Assembly (NCBI GenBank): GCA_046729855.1 | Contig: JBKPHM010000150.1 | Span: forward strand, 1 to 19,373 | Reading direction: 5' to 3' | Source of the DNA: DATHSY01 sp046729855 | Lineage (GTDB): Bacteria > Actinomycetota > UBA4738 > HRBIN12 | Length of the DNA: 19,373 nucleotides | Translations under genes and position numbers: made by a program | The notes under the pieces: model-generated | Databases searched by the model: none | What the model saw: the letters and a program-made list of their open reading frames with translations, nothing else | What the model was told of the DNA's origin: nothing | Shown here: one piece after another, positions 1-7,446 of the stretch | How the letters are laid out: the number at the start of each line of letters is the position of its first letter | How positions within the stretch are numbered: the stretch's first letter is position 1

Positions 1-226
1 GGATGACGGTTCGCGACGGGGTCTGCGACGCAGGCGCGCGATGCACCGGATCCCTTCCCGCAGCGTTTCACGGCCGCCATCGAGGAGGGGGAAGCGTGGT
101 CAGAGGCCGGTGGCGGAAGCCGCCCGGGACGTTCGCGAGAAGCAGACATCGACGGCACGTACCGGAGGAGATCCGGCCAAGCAGCAACGATGCGGAAGGT
201 CATTGAACAGGCTGGAACGACCCTGA
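1..226. other. Window start, no assignable gene
   Basis: Plus-strand frame 1 is open from a TGA at 4-6 to a TAA at 235-237, giving about 76 codons with no convincing start. The residues (for example FTAAIEEGEAWSEAG near 55-100, and MRKVIEQAGTTLIGR at the end) look slightly protein-like and could be the C-terminal remnant of an upstream gene. I do not recognise a family, and two other frames are also open here, as expected from the base composition. Confidence 0.2.
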
Positions 227-268
227 TTGGTCGGTAAGCGCCCAGTGATCACCGTGTACCATCCGCTC

Positions 269-808
269 ATGGAACACGACTCCGGGCGCCAACCGCTGGA
301 GGTCGGTGACCGGCAGCTGGCCGGGCTGGGCCGGGTCGCGGCTCAACTCCAATCGGAGGGCATCGACTACTGGCTGTTCGGCGGGTGGGCGGTGGACTTC
401 TACGCGGGATCGATCACACGCGTGCACGACGACGTCGACATCGCGATCTGGCTCGAGGACCTCGGGAGGATCGCGACGCTCCTCGGATCCGACGGCTGGC
501 GGCACTCGCCGGAAAGGGACGAGGATGGTGGAACGGGATACGAGCGTGACGGCGTCCGCCTGGAGCTGACGTACCTCACTCGGGACGCCGACGGCGAGGT
601 CTCCATCCCACTTCGCAACGGCCCCGCCCCGTGGGCGAAGGAATCCTTCGCCGATGACGTACGCGAGCTGTCCGGAGTGCGTTCGCGCGTTATCACGCTC
701 GCGTCGTTGAGGAGCATGAAGATCTGGCCCCGCGACGACCCCGCAGACGCGGCCAAGGATCGCGCCGACCTCGCGTCGTTGCCGAGCGAGCCAGCCGGCG
801 ACACCTAG
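269..808 (+). CDS. Nucleotidyltransferase, aminoglycoside 2''-adenylyltransferase-like
   Basis: A small single-domain nucleotidyltransferase of 179 residues, close to the length of ANT(2'')-type enzymes. Counting from the ATG at 269, the N-terminal helix leads into YWLFGGWAVDFYAG (about 34-47), the nucleotide-binding glycine motif. RVHDDVDIAIW (51-61) follows, where D55 and D57 form the metal-binding hxDhD pair. A later acidic strand reads LELTYL. The C-terminus carries ASLRSMKIWPRDDPADAAKDR, a tail common in this group. By family it would transfer a nucleotide to a small molecule such as an aminoglycoside; the real substrate is unknown. The frame also allows a TTG at 227 and a GTG at 245. 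None of the starts has a clear Shine-Dalgarno sequence; I prefer the ATG because similarity begins after it. The gene stands alone, so context gives no hint of role. Confidence 0.75.
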   Translation: MEHDSGRQPLEVGDRQLAGLGRVAAQLQSEGIDYWLFGGWAVDFYAGSITRVHDDVDIAIWLEDLGRIATLLGSDGWRHSPERDEDGGTGYERDGVRLELTYLTRDADGEVSIPLRNGPAPWAKESFADDVRELSGVRSRVITLASLRSMKIWPRDDPADAAKDRADLASLPSEPAGDT

Positions 809-1078
809 CGTTGGACGCAACGTTCTCGGCAGGGGAGCAGCGGAGGCGAAGGGAACACTGTAAGAACCCAACGCCGCCGGTCCGTGCATGGTGGGTCACT
901 GCCCGACGGTGGGGTCACGTGGACTGACGGAACCGGGCCCGACTTCCTTCGAAGTGCCATGGGCGCTGTCCCCCCAAAGGTCGGAGCCGTAGACGACGCG
1001 ACCGGCTTGCTGCCGCGGCATTGACGTTCTACATTCGCCACACCGGGGGAGGCCGGTCCGACCGAGGGAGGCCCGTTC
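809..1078. other. Intergenic region with ribosome binding site
   Basis: About 270 bases with no gene I can support; the minus-strand open frames here have no recognisable content. GGGAGG at 1066-1071 lies seven bases before the GTG at 1079 and is a good ribosome binding site for the following oxidoreductase remnant. A TTGACG at 1021 has no matching -10 box at normal spacing. Confidence 0.4.
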
Positions 1079-1616
1079 GTGAGAACGGCGCAGCCGCTCA
1101 CGACTGTTCGCGGTGCGTGCGCGCACGAATGCCCTGACGGATGCGCGTGGATCGTGACGGTGCAGGATGGTCGCGCGATCGGATTGAGTGGCGATCCGGA
1201 TCACCCGTTCACTCGGGGAGGGCTCTGTACGAAGGTCAATCACTTCCTCGAGGACCGCGTCTACCATCCGGATCCTCTACCATTGCGTCGCACCGGCACC
1301 AAGGGGTCGGGCGACTTCGAGCGCGGCACGTGGGACGAAGCCCTGGACGCGATCGCTGCGAAGGGTTCGAGACGACGTCGCGACCGACGGGCCTACGGCC
1401 GTCCTCCCGTTGCATCGTCCTGTGGGGCGCGAATACGCTGACCACGAACCTGCACCTGTGGCCGTTCATCCGCGAGGCGAAGAATCGCAACGATGTAACG
1501 ATCGTGGTCGTCGATCCGATCAAGACACGGACGGCCAGCGGCGGCCGACCGGCACATCCGACCGATGCCCGGCACCGACGCCGCGCTGGCGCTCGGAATG
1601 ATGCACGTGATCGTCG
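1079..1616 (+). pseudogene. Molybdopterin oxidoreductase (4Fe-4S/MGD type), truncated and frameshifted
   Basis: This is the N-terminal part of a large molybdopterin-guanine-dinucleotide oxidoreductase, broken over three frames. From the GTG at 1079 the first frame gives the 4Fe-4S ligand region GACAHECPDGCAW and later GGLCTKVNHFLEDRVYHPDP, then TWDEALDAIAA. At about 1364 homology moves to another frame (RDDVATDGPTAVLPL, 1365-1412). It then jumps, with about 55-60 residues of the usual family sequence missing, to CIVLWGANTLTTNLHLWPF (from 1411). Near 1535 it returns to the first frame with RHIRPMPGTDAALALGMMHVIV. The similarity ends near 1616; a normal enzyme of this family runs to roughly 650-750 residues. 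The good ribosome binding site shows it was once a real start. Frameshifts alone could be sequencing error, but the missing internal block and the lost C-terminal two thirds cannot. Confidence 0.8.
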
Positions 1617-1621
1617 CTGCC

Positions 1622-2042
1622 GCGGATCGTCCTCGTGCCCGATCGGGGCGCCGAAGAACGCGAAGATCGCGTCGCCCATCAGGCGGGCGAGCGTGCCCTC
1701 GTAGCGGAAGACCGGCGCGATCAGGTTCTCGAACGCGCCGTTCATGATCTCGGGTCCGGCCCTTGGGATCGAGGGTCTCGGCCATCGACGTGCAGCCGAC
1801 GACGTCGCAGAAGAGCATCGTCACGATGCGGCGCTCGCCCTGCATCGCCCGCCCGGCCCGCGCCGCCTCGAGCTTGGCGAGCATCCCTGCGGCAGGTACG
1901 GCTCGACGCGCGTGTCCCGCGCCGTACCGTCGAGTGGCGAGCCGCAGTTCGAGCAGAACCGCGCCCGGTCGGAGTTCTCCTCACCGCAGACGGGGAGATC
2001 ACCGGGCCACGATAGTCGGAGGCCCTCGGGCCGATCCGGCAT
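1622..2042 (-). pseudogene. Zinc-ribbon class III adenylate/guanylate cyclase, truncated and frameshifted
   Basis: Read from an ATG at 2042, the first segment carries a zinc-ribbon-like stretch, VCGEENSDRARFCSNCGSPLD, in which one cysteine of the first CxxC pair is missing. A frame change leads to GERRIVTMLFCDVVGCTSM (around 1830-1780), the start of a class III nucleotide cyclase domain with its first metal-binding aspartate. A second frame change leads to MNGAFENLIAPVFRYEGT and MGDAIFAFFGAPIGHEDDP (1745 to about 1622), which holds the second metal-binding aspartate (GDAIFAFFG). The similarity then stops where the oxidoreductase remnant of the opposite strand ends. Intact relatives combine zinc ribbons, a cyclase domain, and an ATPase with TPR repeats, often over 1000 residues; only the first ~140 remain. 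It begins 30 bases past the stop of the permease gene on the same strand. Confidence 0.75.
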
Positions 2043-2072
2043 CGGCTGCGGAGCCCCCGGGCGTCGCGCCGG

Positions 2073-2996
2073 CTATCCCTTCACGGCGCCGGTGATCGCC
2101 TGGACGAAGCGGCGCTGGCCGACGAGGAACACGATGAGCACCGGCATCGTCGTGAGCGTGATCCCGGCCGACACCGCGGACCACTCCGTTCGGTGCTGGC
2201 CCTGGAACGTCGCGAGACCGACCTGGACCGTGTACGTCTTGTCGGAGGTGATCGCGATCAGCGGCCAGAACAGGTCGTTCCAGGCGTAGATGAACGTGAT
2301 GATCGCCAGGGCCGCCAGCGCCGGCTTCGCGAGCGGCAGCACGATCTTGGCGTATACCCCGAGACGCGAGCAGCCGTCGATCCTCCCGGCCTCCTCGAGC
2401 TCCCTGGGGAACGCCTGGAAGAACGAGGACATGAGGTAGATGCCGAGCGCCGACGTGAGCTGCGGCACGATGAGGGCGCCGAGCGTGTTGATCAGCCCGA
2501 GCGTGTGAAAGATGAGGAACGTCGGGATGACCGTGAGCTGGAACGGGATGAGCGCGGTCGCCAGCAACAGGAGGAGCGTCAGGTTCTTGCCTCGGAAGTT
2601 GATTCGCGCGAACGCGTAGCCGGCGAGGCTGCACATGAACAGCTGGGACACGACGACGGTGACGGAAACGATGACGCTGTTGAGGAACCACCGTGGGAAA
2701 TCGGAGTTGGCCAGCACCAACCGATAGCCGCCGAGGTACAGCTGATGGGGGAACAGCGCGGGCGGGGCGTGGTTGATCTCGGCGTTCCGCATGAACGACG
2801 AGAGGACCATCCACACGAACGGCACGACCATCACCAGAGACAGCGGGAGCAGAACGAGGTGCCACCCCTGGGGGATCAGACGCTTCCATCCCTCGCGACG
2901 GAGGCGGCGCTCGGCCTCGGCGAGCCGCGCGCGATGGACGTCGGGGTCGAACACGCCGGCCACGAGATCGCTCGACGGCTCGGCCACGACGGTCAC
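2073..2996 (-). CDS. Carbohydrate ABC transporter permease (MalG-like)
   Basis: Inner-membrane subunit of a CUT1-type sugar ABC importer, 307 residues, the usual MalG-family length. After a cytoplasmic N-terminus of about 43 residues come hydrophobic segments near 45-68, 105-130, 138-162, 170-195, 225-250 and 276-293. The EAA loop that docks on the ATPase is at 201-225 (EEAGRIDGCSRLGVYAKIV). The GTG start at 2996 overlaps the TGA of the upstream permease by four bases (GTGA), typical of translational coupling, and the residues from there match the family. The same frame stays open for 280 codons upstream, but that part is antisense noise over the neighbouring permease. It is the last gene of the binding protein-permease-permease operon. 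Confidence 0.93.
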   Translation of the reverse strand: MTVVAEPSSDLVAGVFDPDVHRARLAEAERRLRREGWKRLIPQGWHLVLLPLSLVMVVPFVWMVLSSFMRNAEINHAPPALFPHQLYLGGYRLVLANSDFPRWFLNSVIVSVTVVVSQLFMCSLAGYAFARINFRGKNLTLLLLLATALIPFQLTVIPTFLIFHTLGLINTLGALIVPQLTSALGIYLMSSFFQAFPRELEEAGRIDGCSRLGVYAKIVLPLAKPALAALAIITFIYAWNDLFWPLIAITSDKTYTVQVGLATFQGQHRTEWSAVSAGITLTTMPVLIVFLVGQRRFVQAITGAVKG

Positions 2997-3961
2997 AACG
3001 CCATCCCCCGCTTCCGCGCATAGATCAATCCGGTGATGATGGCGAACAGGCTTGCGAAAAACAGGACGTACGCGACCGCCGCGCCGTACCCCGCCGTGAA
3101 GAAGTTGAACGCGAGCTGCCAGATGTAATACACGAGCGTGATCGTCGAATGGAGCGGGCCGCCCTTCGTCGTCGTGAAAACGAGGTCGAAGAACTGGAAC
3201 GTGTCGATGATTCCCCACACCAGCAGGAAGACCGTCACCGGACGAACGGTCGGAAGGATGATGGAGTGGAAGATCGCCCACCGTCGTGCGCCGTCGATCG
3301 CCGCCGCCTCGAAGACCTCCTGAGGGATGTCCTGCAACGCCGCGAGGTAGATGACGATGTTGAAGCCGAACTGCGTCCAGAAGAACACGACCGCGAGGAC
3401 GAGCAGGGCCTGCGAGGGGTCCGTCAGGAACCCTTGGGTCGGCAGGCCGACCTTCTCGAAGATCGAGTTCACCACACCGAAATCCGGATCGAAGATGAAC
3501 GCGAACAACAACCCCTCGGCGGCGGTCGACGCGATGAACGGAACCAGGAAGCACGTTCGGTAGAAGCCGATCCCCCTGATCCTGCGGTTCAGCATGATCG
3601 CGACGACCAGGCCGGCCGCCAGCGCCGTCGGCAGGTACAGCGCCGCCAGGAGCATCGTGTTGACGAACGCCTTCTTGAGGAGCGGATCGCGGACCAGGGC
3701 CTTGTAGTTGGCCAGCCCGATGAATCGCCCGCTCGAGACGAGATCGGAGTTCGTCATCGAGAGCCACAGCGCCCAGGCCATCGGGATCAACGACAGACCG
3801 ATCACGATGAGCACCGACGGGCCCGCGAAGGCCCACCCCGTGGCGTTGTCCGCCCGCGTCCGTCGGCGAGAGGCCGTCCGCGCGGCGGAGGCCGCCTGCG
3901 TCGTGAGCGCGCCCGACGCGAGCGCCACGTCCGAACGCGAAGGCCGCCCCGCGATCGTCAC
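2993..3961 (-). CDS. Carbohydrate ABC transporter permease (MalF-like)
   Basis: The partner inner-membrane subunit of the same CUT1 importer, 322 residues. A polar, alanine/arginine-rich N-terminus of about 42 residues precedes the first membrane segment (about 43-68). Further segments lie near 99-126, 137-157, 185-210, 238-262 and 290-312. The EAA loop is EVFEAAAIDGARRWAIFHSI at about 215-234. The start is a GTG at 3961, 15 bases after the binding-protein stop. No strong Shine-Dalgarno is visible, so translation may depend on the upstream gene, and a later start is possible given the uncharacteristic N-terminal tail. Its stop overlaps the next permease start by four bases. Confidence 0.93.
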   Translation of the reverse strand: MTIAGRPSRSDVALASGALTTQAASAARTASRRRTRADNATGWAFAGPSVLIVIGLSLIPMAWALWLSMTNSDLVSSGRFIGLANYKALVRDPLLKKAFVNTMLLAALYLPTALAAGLVVAIMLNRRIRGIGFYRTCFLVPFIASTAAEGLLFAFIFDPDFGVVNSIFEKVGLPTQGFLTDPSQALLVLAVVFFWTQFGFNIVIYLAALQDIPQEVFEAAAIDGARRWAIFHSIILPTVRPVTVFLLVWGIIDTFQFFDLVFTTTKGGPLHSTITLVYYIWQLAFNFFTAGYGAAVAYVLFFASLFAIITGLIYARKRGMAL

Positions 3962-3976
3962 GGGAGCGTCACGCGA

Positions 3977-5284
3977 TCAACCCGGGACGACGAGCAGGGC
4001 ATCGGCCTCCTGCGCCGCCTGATCGAGTGCCTCCTGTGGCTGTGCTTGCCCGAGGAGCACCGATGCAATCGCCTGGCCGAGCGAATCGACGATCCTCGGC
4101 CATTGCGTCAGCGTCGGCATGGCGTTCTTCGCGTTCGTCAGGTTGTCCGCCATCGCATCGATCCCCGGGTACTTGTCCAGGAAGTCCTGATAGCCGGGAA
4201 GGTCCATGATCGACGGCCGGATCGGGAGCGACGCGGTCGCCATCATCCACTTGAGCTCCTGCTCCGGCGCCGTCAGCCACTGCAGGAACTCGATCGACGC
4301 GTTCACGCGGTCCGTCCCGTGGTCGAGGATCACCCAGTTGTCCGGTCCCGAGACCGTCTGGTGGTCGCCGTTATAGCCCGGCAGGACCTGGTCCCCCCAG
4401 TTGACGCCCGCATCCTGCAAGGCGTCGACCTCCCAGGGACCGCTGACGAACATCGCGAGGTGGCCGCTGGTGAACAGGGGCTCCGCCTTCGCGTCGTTCG
4501 GATCGAAGAACACGGACTCGTCCACGGTCGCCATCTGTTGCCAGACCGTCAGGTTGTCGACACCGGCCTGCGAGTTGAAGGTCGCCTGCGTTTCGTCGTC
4601 CGAGATGATCTGTCCACCGCGCTGCCATAGTCCGGGGAAGAAGCGCCACACCGTGTCGAGGGTGCCGCTGACCGGGTAGTTCACGCCGTAGATGTGCTTC
4701 GCAGGGTCGGTGAGTTCCTTGGCGACCTCGCGGAAGTCGTCCCACGTCCAGTCGGCCGAGGGGTACGGCACGCCGGCCTCATCGAAGATGTCCTTGTTGT
4801 AGATCACCGACAGGTTGTCGATCAACGCGGGGAAGCCGATCACCTTGCCGTCGGGGGCCACGATCTGTTTGGACGCGTCCCAAAAGTCGTCCCAGGCGAA
4901 TCCGGGCTCGTTCACGCGATCGGACAGGTCGACGGTCTTGCCGCTCTTGGCGATGTTCGCGGCCCAGGAGCCGTACAGATATACGACGTCGGGATAGGTT
5001 CCGGCCGCGATCGACGAGATGACCTTCGGCAGCATGTCGTCGACGGTGACGCCGCCCGAGCTGACCTCGACCTTGACGTTCTCATGTGATGCGTTGAAAT
5101 CGTCGACGAGCTCGGCCAGGATCTTCGCCGAGGACTGCTGCTGGCCGTGCCAGAACTGGATCGTCACCGTCCCGCCCTGGCCGCCGCCGGGCGTCTGATC
5201 GGATTCCGAGGAGTCGCCCGTGCACGCGGCGGCGCCCAAGAGCGAGATCGCCATCCCGATCACGTAGAGTCGCTTAACGCCCAT
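3977..5284 (-). CDS. Extracellular sugar-binding lipoprotein of the ABC importer
   Basis: Family 1 solute-binding protein of 435 residues, which captures the sugar outside the membrane and hands it to the two permeases. From the ATG at 5284 there is a short basic N-terminus (MGVKRLYVIG), a hydrophobic core and the lipobox-like LLGAAAC with C21 as the lipidation site. A Gly/Ser/Gln-rich linker follows, then TVTIQFWHGQQQSSAK, the typical first strand of this family. Later landmarks are YPDVVYLYGSW, IGFPALIDNLSVIYNKDIFDEAGVPYP and AMFVSGPWEV. A longer frame begins at 5347, but that start would lie inside the likely promoter; AGGAGG ends 12 bases before the ATG at 5284, supporting the shorter form. 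It is the first gene of the minus-strand transport operon. The substrate cannot be read from sequence; the glycosidases nearby point to a glycoside or oligosaccharide. Confidence 0.93.
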   Translation of the reverse strand: MGVKRLYVIGMAISLLGAAACTGDSSESDQTPGGGQGGTVTIQFWHGQQQSSAKILAELVDDFNASHENVKVEVSSGGVTVDDMLPKVISSIAAGTYPDVVYLYGSWAANIAKSGKTVDLSDRVNEPGFAWDDFWDASKQIVAPDGKVIGFPALIDNLSVIYNKDIFDEAGVPYPSADWTWDDFREVAKELTDPAKHIYGVNYPVSGTLDTVWRFFPGLWQRGGQIISDDETQATFNSQAGVDNLTVWQQMATVDESVFFDPNDAKAEPLFTSGHLAMFVSGPWEVDALQDAGVNWGDQVLPGYNGDHQTVSGPDNWVILDHGTDRVNASIEFLQWLTAPEQELKWMMATASLPIRPSIMDLPGYQDFLDKYPGIDAMADNLTNAKNAMPTLTQWPRIVDSLGQAIASVLLGQAQPQEALDQAAQEADALLVVPG

Positions 5285-5339
5285 CCCTCTTGGCCCCCTC
5301 CTGGCATCTCCGCGCCCGCCGACCGAGAGCCGGCCCCGC

Positions 5340-5369
5340 ATTCTCATCCTGTTCGATTCTGCTCGTCAA
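5340..5369 (-). promoter_or_regulatory. Likely sigma-70 type promoter of the binding-protein operon
   Basis: On the minus strand, TTGACG (complement of 5364-5369) is followed after 18 bases by GAGAAT (complement of 5340-5345). This matches the -35 consensus at five of six positions and the -10 at four of six. It would start transcription near 5333, about 50 bases before the ATG at 5284. Pattern match only. Confidence 0.4.
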
Positions 5370-5383
5370 GCGCGCACTTCGCG

Positions 5384-5412
5384 TTGCTTCATGATCGATT
5401 CGTGGCTAAAGT
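5384..5412 (+). promoter_or_regulatory. Likely sigma-70 type promoter of the ATPase operon
   Basis: TTGCTT (5384-5389), a 17-base spacer and TAAAGT (5407-5412) give four of six matches to each consensus box. Transcription would begin near 5419, about 90 bases before the ATPase start. A GTTGC at 5383-5387 and a GCAAC at 5415-5419 form an inverted pair around it. That pair, or the repeated TTCG words nearby, could be where the DeoR-type regulator binds, but no clean operator is evident. Confidence 0.35.
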
Positions 5413-5508
5413 TCGCAACCATGCGCGCGCACGTGATGCGACGTGGTGCCGCCGCGATGATGCCGCCCGTTCGACACGCCCGAGCGCAGGAGGAGGTCGA
5501 GCGCCGCC

Positions 5509-6684
5509 ATGGCTGAGGTCGCGTTTCACGAGGTGACCAAGGTCTTCCAGGGCGGGACGACGGCCGTGGACAAGCTGACGTTGCTCGTCGAGGACGGGGA
5601 GTTCGTCGTCCTCGTCGGCCCGTCGGGGTGCGGCAAGACCACGGCTCTGCGGATGGTCGCCGGACTGGACGAACCGACCTCGGGGGCGGTCGTGATCGGC
5701 GATGCGGTCATGAACGGTGTGGCGCCCCAGGATCGCGACGTCGCGATGGTTTTCCAGAGCTACGCGCTGTACCCGCACCAGACGGTCCTGCAGAACCTCG
5801 CATTCGGATTGAAGCAACGCAAGGTCCCGAAGGATGTCATCCGCAAGCGCGTCCGAGAGATCAGCGCGCTGCTTGCGCTCGACGACCTGCTCGATCGCAA
5901 GCCGGCCCAGCTGTCGGGCGGGCAGCGGCAGCGCGTCGCGATGGGCCGGGCGCTGGCGCGAAGCCCAAAGGTGTTCCTGCTGGACGAGCCGCTCTCGAAC
6001 CTGGATGCACAGCTGCGAACACAGCTTCGCTCGGAGCTGCGGCGCATCCACCAGAGCCTGCCGACGACCTCGATCTACGTCACCCACGACCAGGTCGAAG
6101 CGATGACGCTCGGCGACCGCGTCGCGGTCATGAACCAGGGACAGCTGCTCCAGCTTGGAACGCCCCAGGAGATCTACGCCTCCCCGGCCAACGTCTTCGT
6201 CGCGTCGTTCATCGGAAGCCCTCCGATGAACCTGTTCCGCGCGGTCGCCGTCGGCGGACGGCTGGAGGCCGGCGACCTCCGGACGACCGTCGATCGGGCT
6301 CCCGACGGGCCACTGGTCCTGGGCATCCGGCCGGAGGCGTTCCACCGGGACGAGGGTCACGGAACCCAGCCGGCCGTGGACGTGCATATCGAGGTGGTCG
6401 AGCAGCTCGGCCACGAGGCGATCGTGTACGGCAGCATCCGGGGCGAACGAGCGCTCGCACTCGGCGCGGATGCCGGTCTTCCGCCCCTGCCCTCGGAGCG
6501 GGCGACCGTCATCGCGAGACTCTCCGAGAAGGCACAGCCCGCGGTGGGTGAGACGGTCCCGTTGGCGTTCTCGGTCGACGACCTGCGTTTGTTTGACGAG
6601 TCGACCGGAGCGGCGATCGGCGTCCCGGGCCATCCCGCGCGCGCACCGAGCGTGGACCCGCCCATCGGCTCGACGCGGACGTAG
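5509..6684 (+). CDS. Sugar ABC transporter ATP-binding protein (MalK/UgpC/MsmX-like)
   Basis: Cytoplasmic ATPase that powers the CUT1 importer encoded divergently; 391 residues, normal for the family. It has Walker A GPSGCGKTT at 37-45, the Q-loop at Q83 (VFQSYALYPH), signature LSGGQRQR at 135-142, Walker B VFLLDEP at 155-161, the D-loop SNLDA and the H-loop histidine H193 (VTHDQ). The C-terminal regulatory TOBE region contains LGIRPEAFH at 271-279 and runs to about residue 365, where binding of other regulators occurs in MalK. AGGAGGAGG lies 12 bases before the ATG. It is the first gene of a plus-strand operon whose next gene, a DeoR-type regulator, starts four bases after its stop. A dedicated ATPase next to the permeases suggests the importer does not rely on a shared MsmK-type ATPase elsewhere. 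Confidence 0.95.
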   Translation: MAEVAFHEVTKVFQGGTTAVDKLTLLVEDGEFVVLVGPSGCGKTTALRMVAGLDEPTSGAVVIGDAVMNGVAPQDRDVAMVFQSYALYPHQTVLQNLAFGLKQRKVPKDVIRKRVREISALLALDDLLDRKPAQLSGGQRQRVAMGRALARSPKVFLLDEPLSNLDAQLRTQLRSELRRIHQSLPTTSIYVTHDQVEAMTLGDRVAVMNQGQLLQLGTPQEIYASPANVFVASFIGSPPMNLFRAVAVGGRLEAGDLRTTVDRAPDGPLVLGIRPEAFHRDEGHGTQPAVDVHIEVVEQLGHEAIVYGSIRGERALALGADAGLPPLPSERATVIARLSEKAQPAVGETVPLAFSVDDLRLFDESTGAAIGVPGHPARAPSVDPPIGSTRT

Positions 6685-6688
6685 TCGC

Positions 6689-7444
6689 GTGCGGCAGGCG
6701 GAGCGTTTCGGGCGGATCCTGGAGCACATGGCCGGCAACGGCGCGGTGAGCGTGGCCGAGATCGCGGCGGACCTGTCGGTGTCCGCGGCCACGATCCGGC
6801 GCGATCTGCGTGTGCTGGAGTCCCACCGCCTGCTCGCTCGAACGCACGGGGGGGCGGTTGCCCAAGGGGTGCTCTACGAGCTGCCGCTTCGGTACAAGCG
6901 CGCGCGGTATCAGCAGGAGAAGGTGCGGATCGCCCATGAGGCGGCGTCGCGGGTGCGAAGCGGGATGGTAGTCGGACTCACCGGAGGCACGACGACCACC
7001 GAGGTGGCGCGCAACATCTCCGACCGCCAGCTCACGGTCGTGACGAACGCCCTCAACATAGCCTCCGAGCTGGCGATCTGGCCGAACCTGAAGCTCGTCG
7101 TCACCGGCGGGGTCGCGCGGAGCGAGTCGTACGAGCTGGTGGGGCCCATCGCCGAGCAGTGCCTCTCCGGCTTGAACCTCGACCTCGTCTTCATCGGTGT
7201 CGACGGCATCGATCCCGAGGGAGGCCTCACGACCCACCACGAGATCGAGGCACACACGAACTGGTCGCTCGTCGGTCGTGCCGGCCGAGTCGTGGTGGTT
7301 GCAGATTCGTCCAAGATCGGCCGGGTCGCGTTCGCAAGGATCTGCGACCTGTCGCGGGTGGACGACATGATCACGGATTCGAACTCCGACCCATCCGTCG
7401 TCGCGCGGATCGCGGCGGCCGGGGTCGACGTCTCGACGGTCTAG
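6689..7444 (+). CDS. DeoR/GlpR-family transcriptional regulator
   Basis: A sugar-responsive repressor of 251 residues, the standard DeoR length. The winged helix-turn-helix lies at about 5-57 (VSVAEIAADLSVSAATIRRD, 20-39, then THGGAV). The effector domain, related to phosphosugar isomerases, has GLTGGTTTTEVA (96-107), VVTNALNIA (117-125), LDLVFIGVDGID (164-175) and VVVVADSSKIG (201-211) with the conserved lysine K209. Family members bind a phosphorylated sugar and release DNA. The start is a GTG at 6689, four bases after the ATPase stop; the same frame is open further upstream, but that part is only noise inside the ATPase gene. Its position between transporter and catabolic genes suggests that it controls both arms of the locus. 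Confidence 0.93.
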   Translation: MRQAERFGRILEHMAGNGAVSVAEIAADLSVSAATIRRDLRVLESHRLLARTHGGAVAQGVLYELPLRYKRARYQQEKVRIAHEAASRVRSGMVVGLTGGTTTTEVARNISDRQLTVVTNALNIASELAIWPNLKLVVTGGVARSESYELVGPIAEQCLSGLNLDLVFIGVDGIDPEGGLTTHHEIEAHTNWSLVGRAGRVVVVADSSKIGRVAFARICDLSRVDDMITDSNSDPSVVARIAAAGVDVSTV

Positions 7445-7446
7445 CG

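Noticed and set aside
1021..1026. TTGACG as promoter of the oxidoreductase remnant
   Set aside because: No acceptable -10 hexamer at 16-18 bases downstream.
1079..1616. Formate dehydrogenase with selenocysteine
   Set aside because: The visible part has the N-terminal Fe-S motif of the general MGD family, is broken by frameshifts and does not reach the residue that is Cys or Sec in formate dehydrogenases.
2997..3836. N-terminal extension of the MalG-like permease frame to 587 residues
   Set aside because: The extra 280 residues are antisense-like noise over the MalF-like gene; the GTG at 2996 has the normal family start and overlap.
3149..4630. Plus-strand open frame of 493 codons opposite the permease and binding protein genes
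   Set aside because: Charged, low-complexity translation without motifs, antisense to clear ABC transporter genes.
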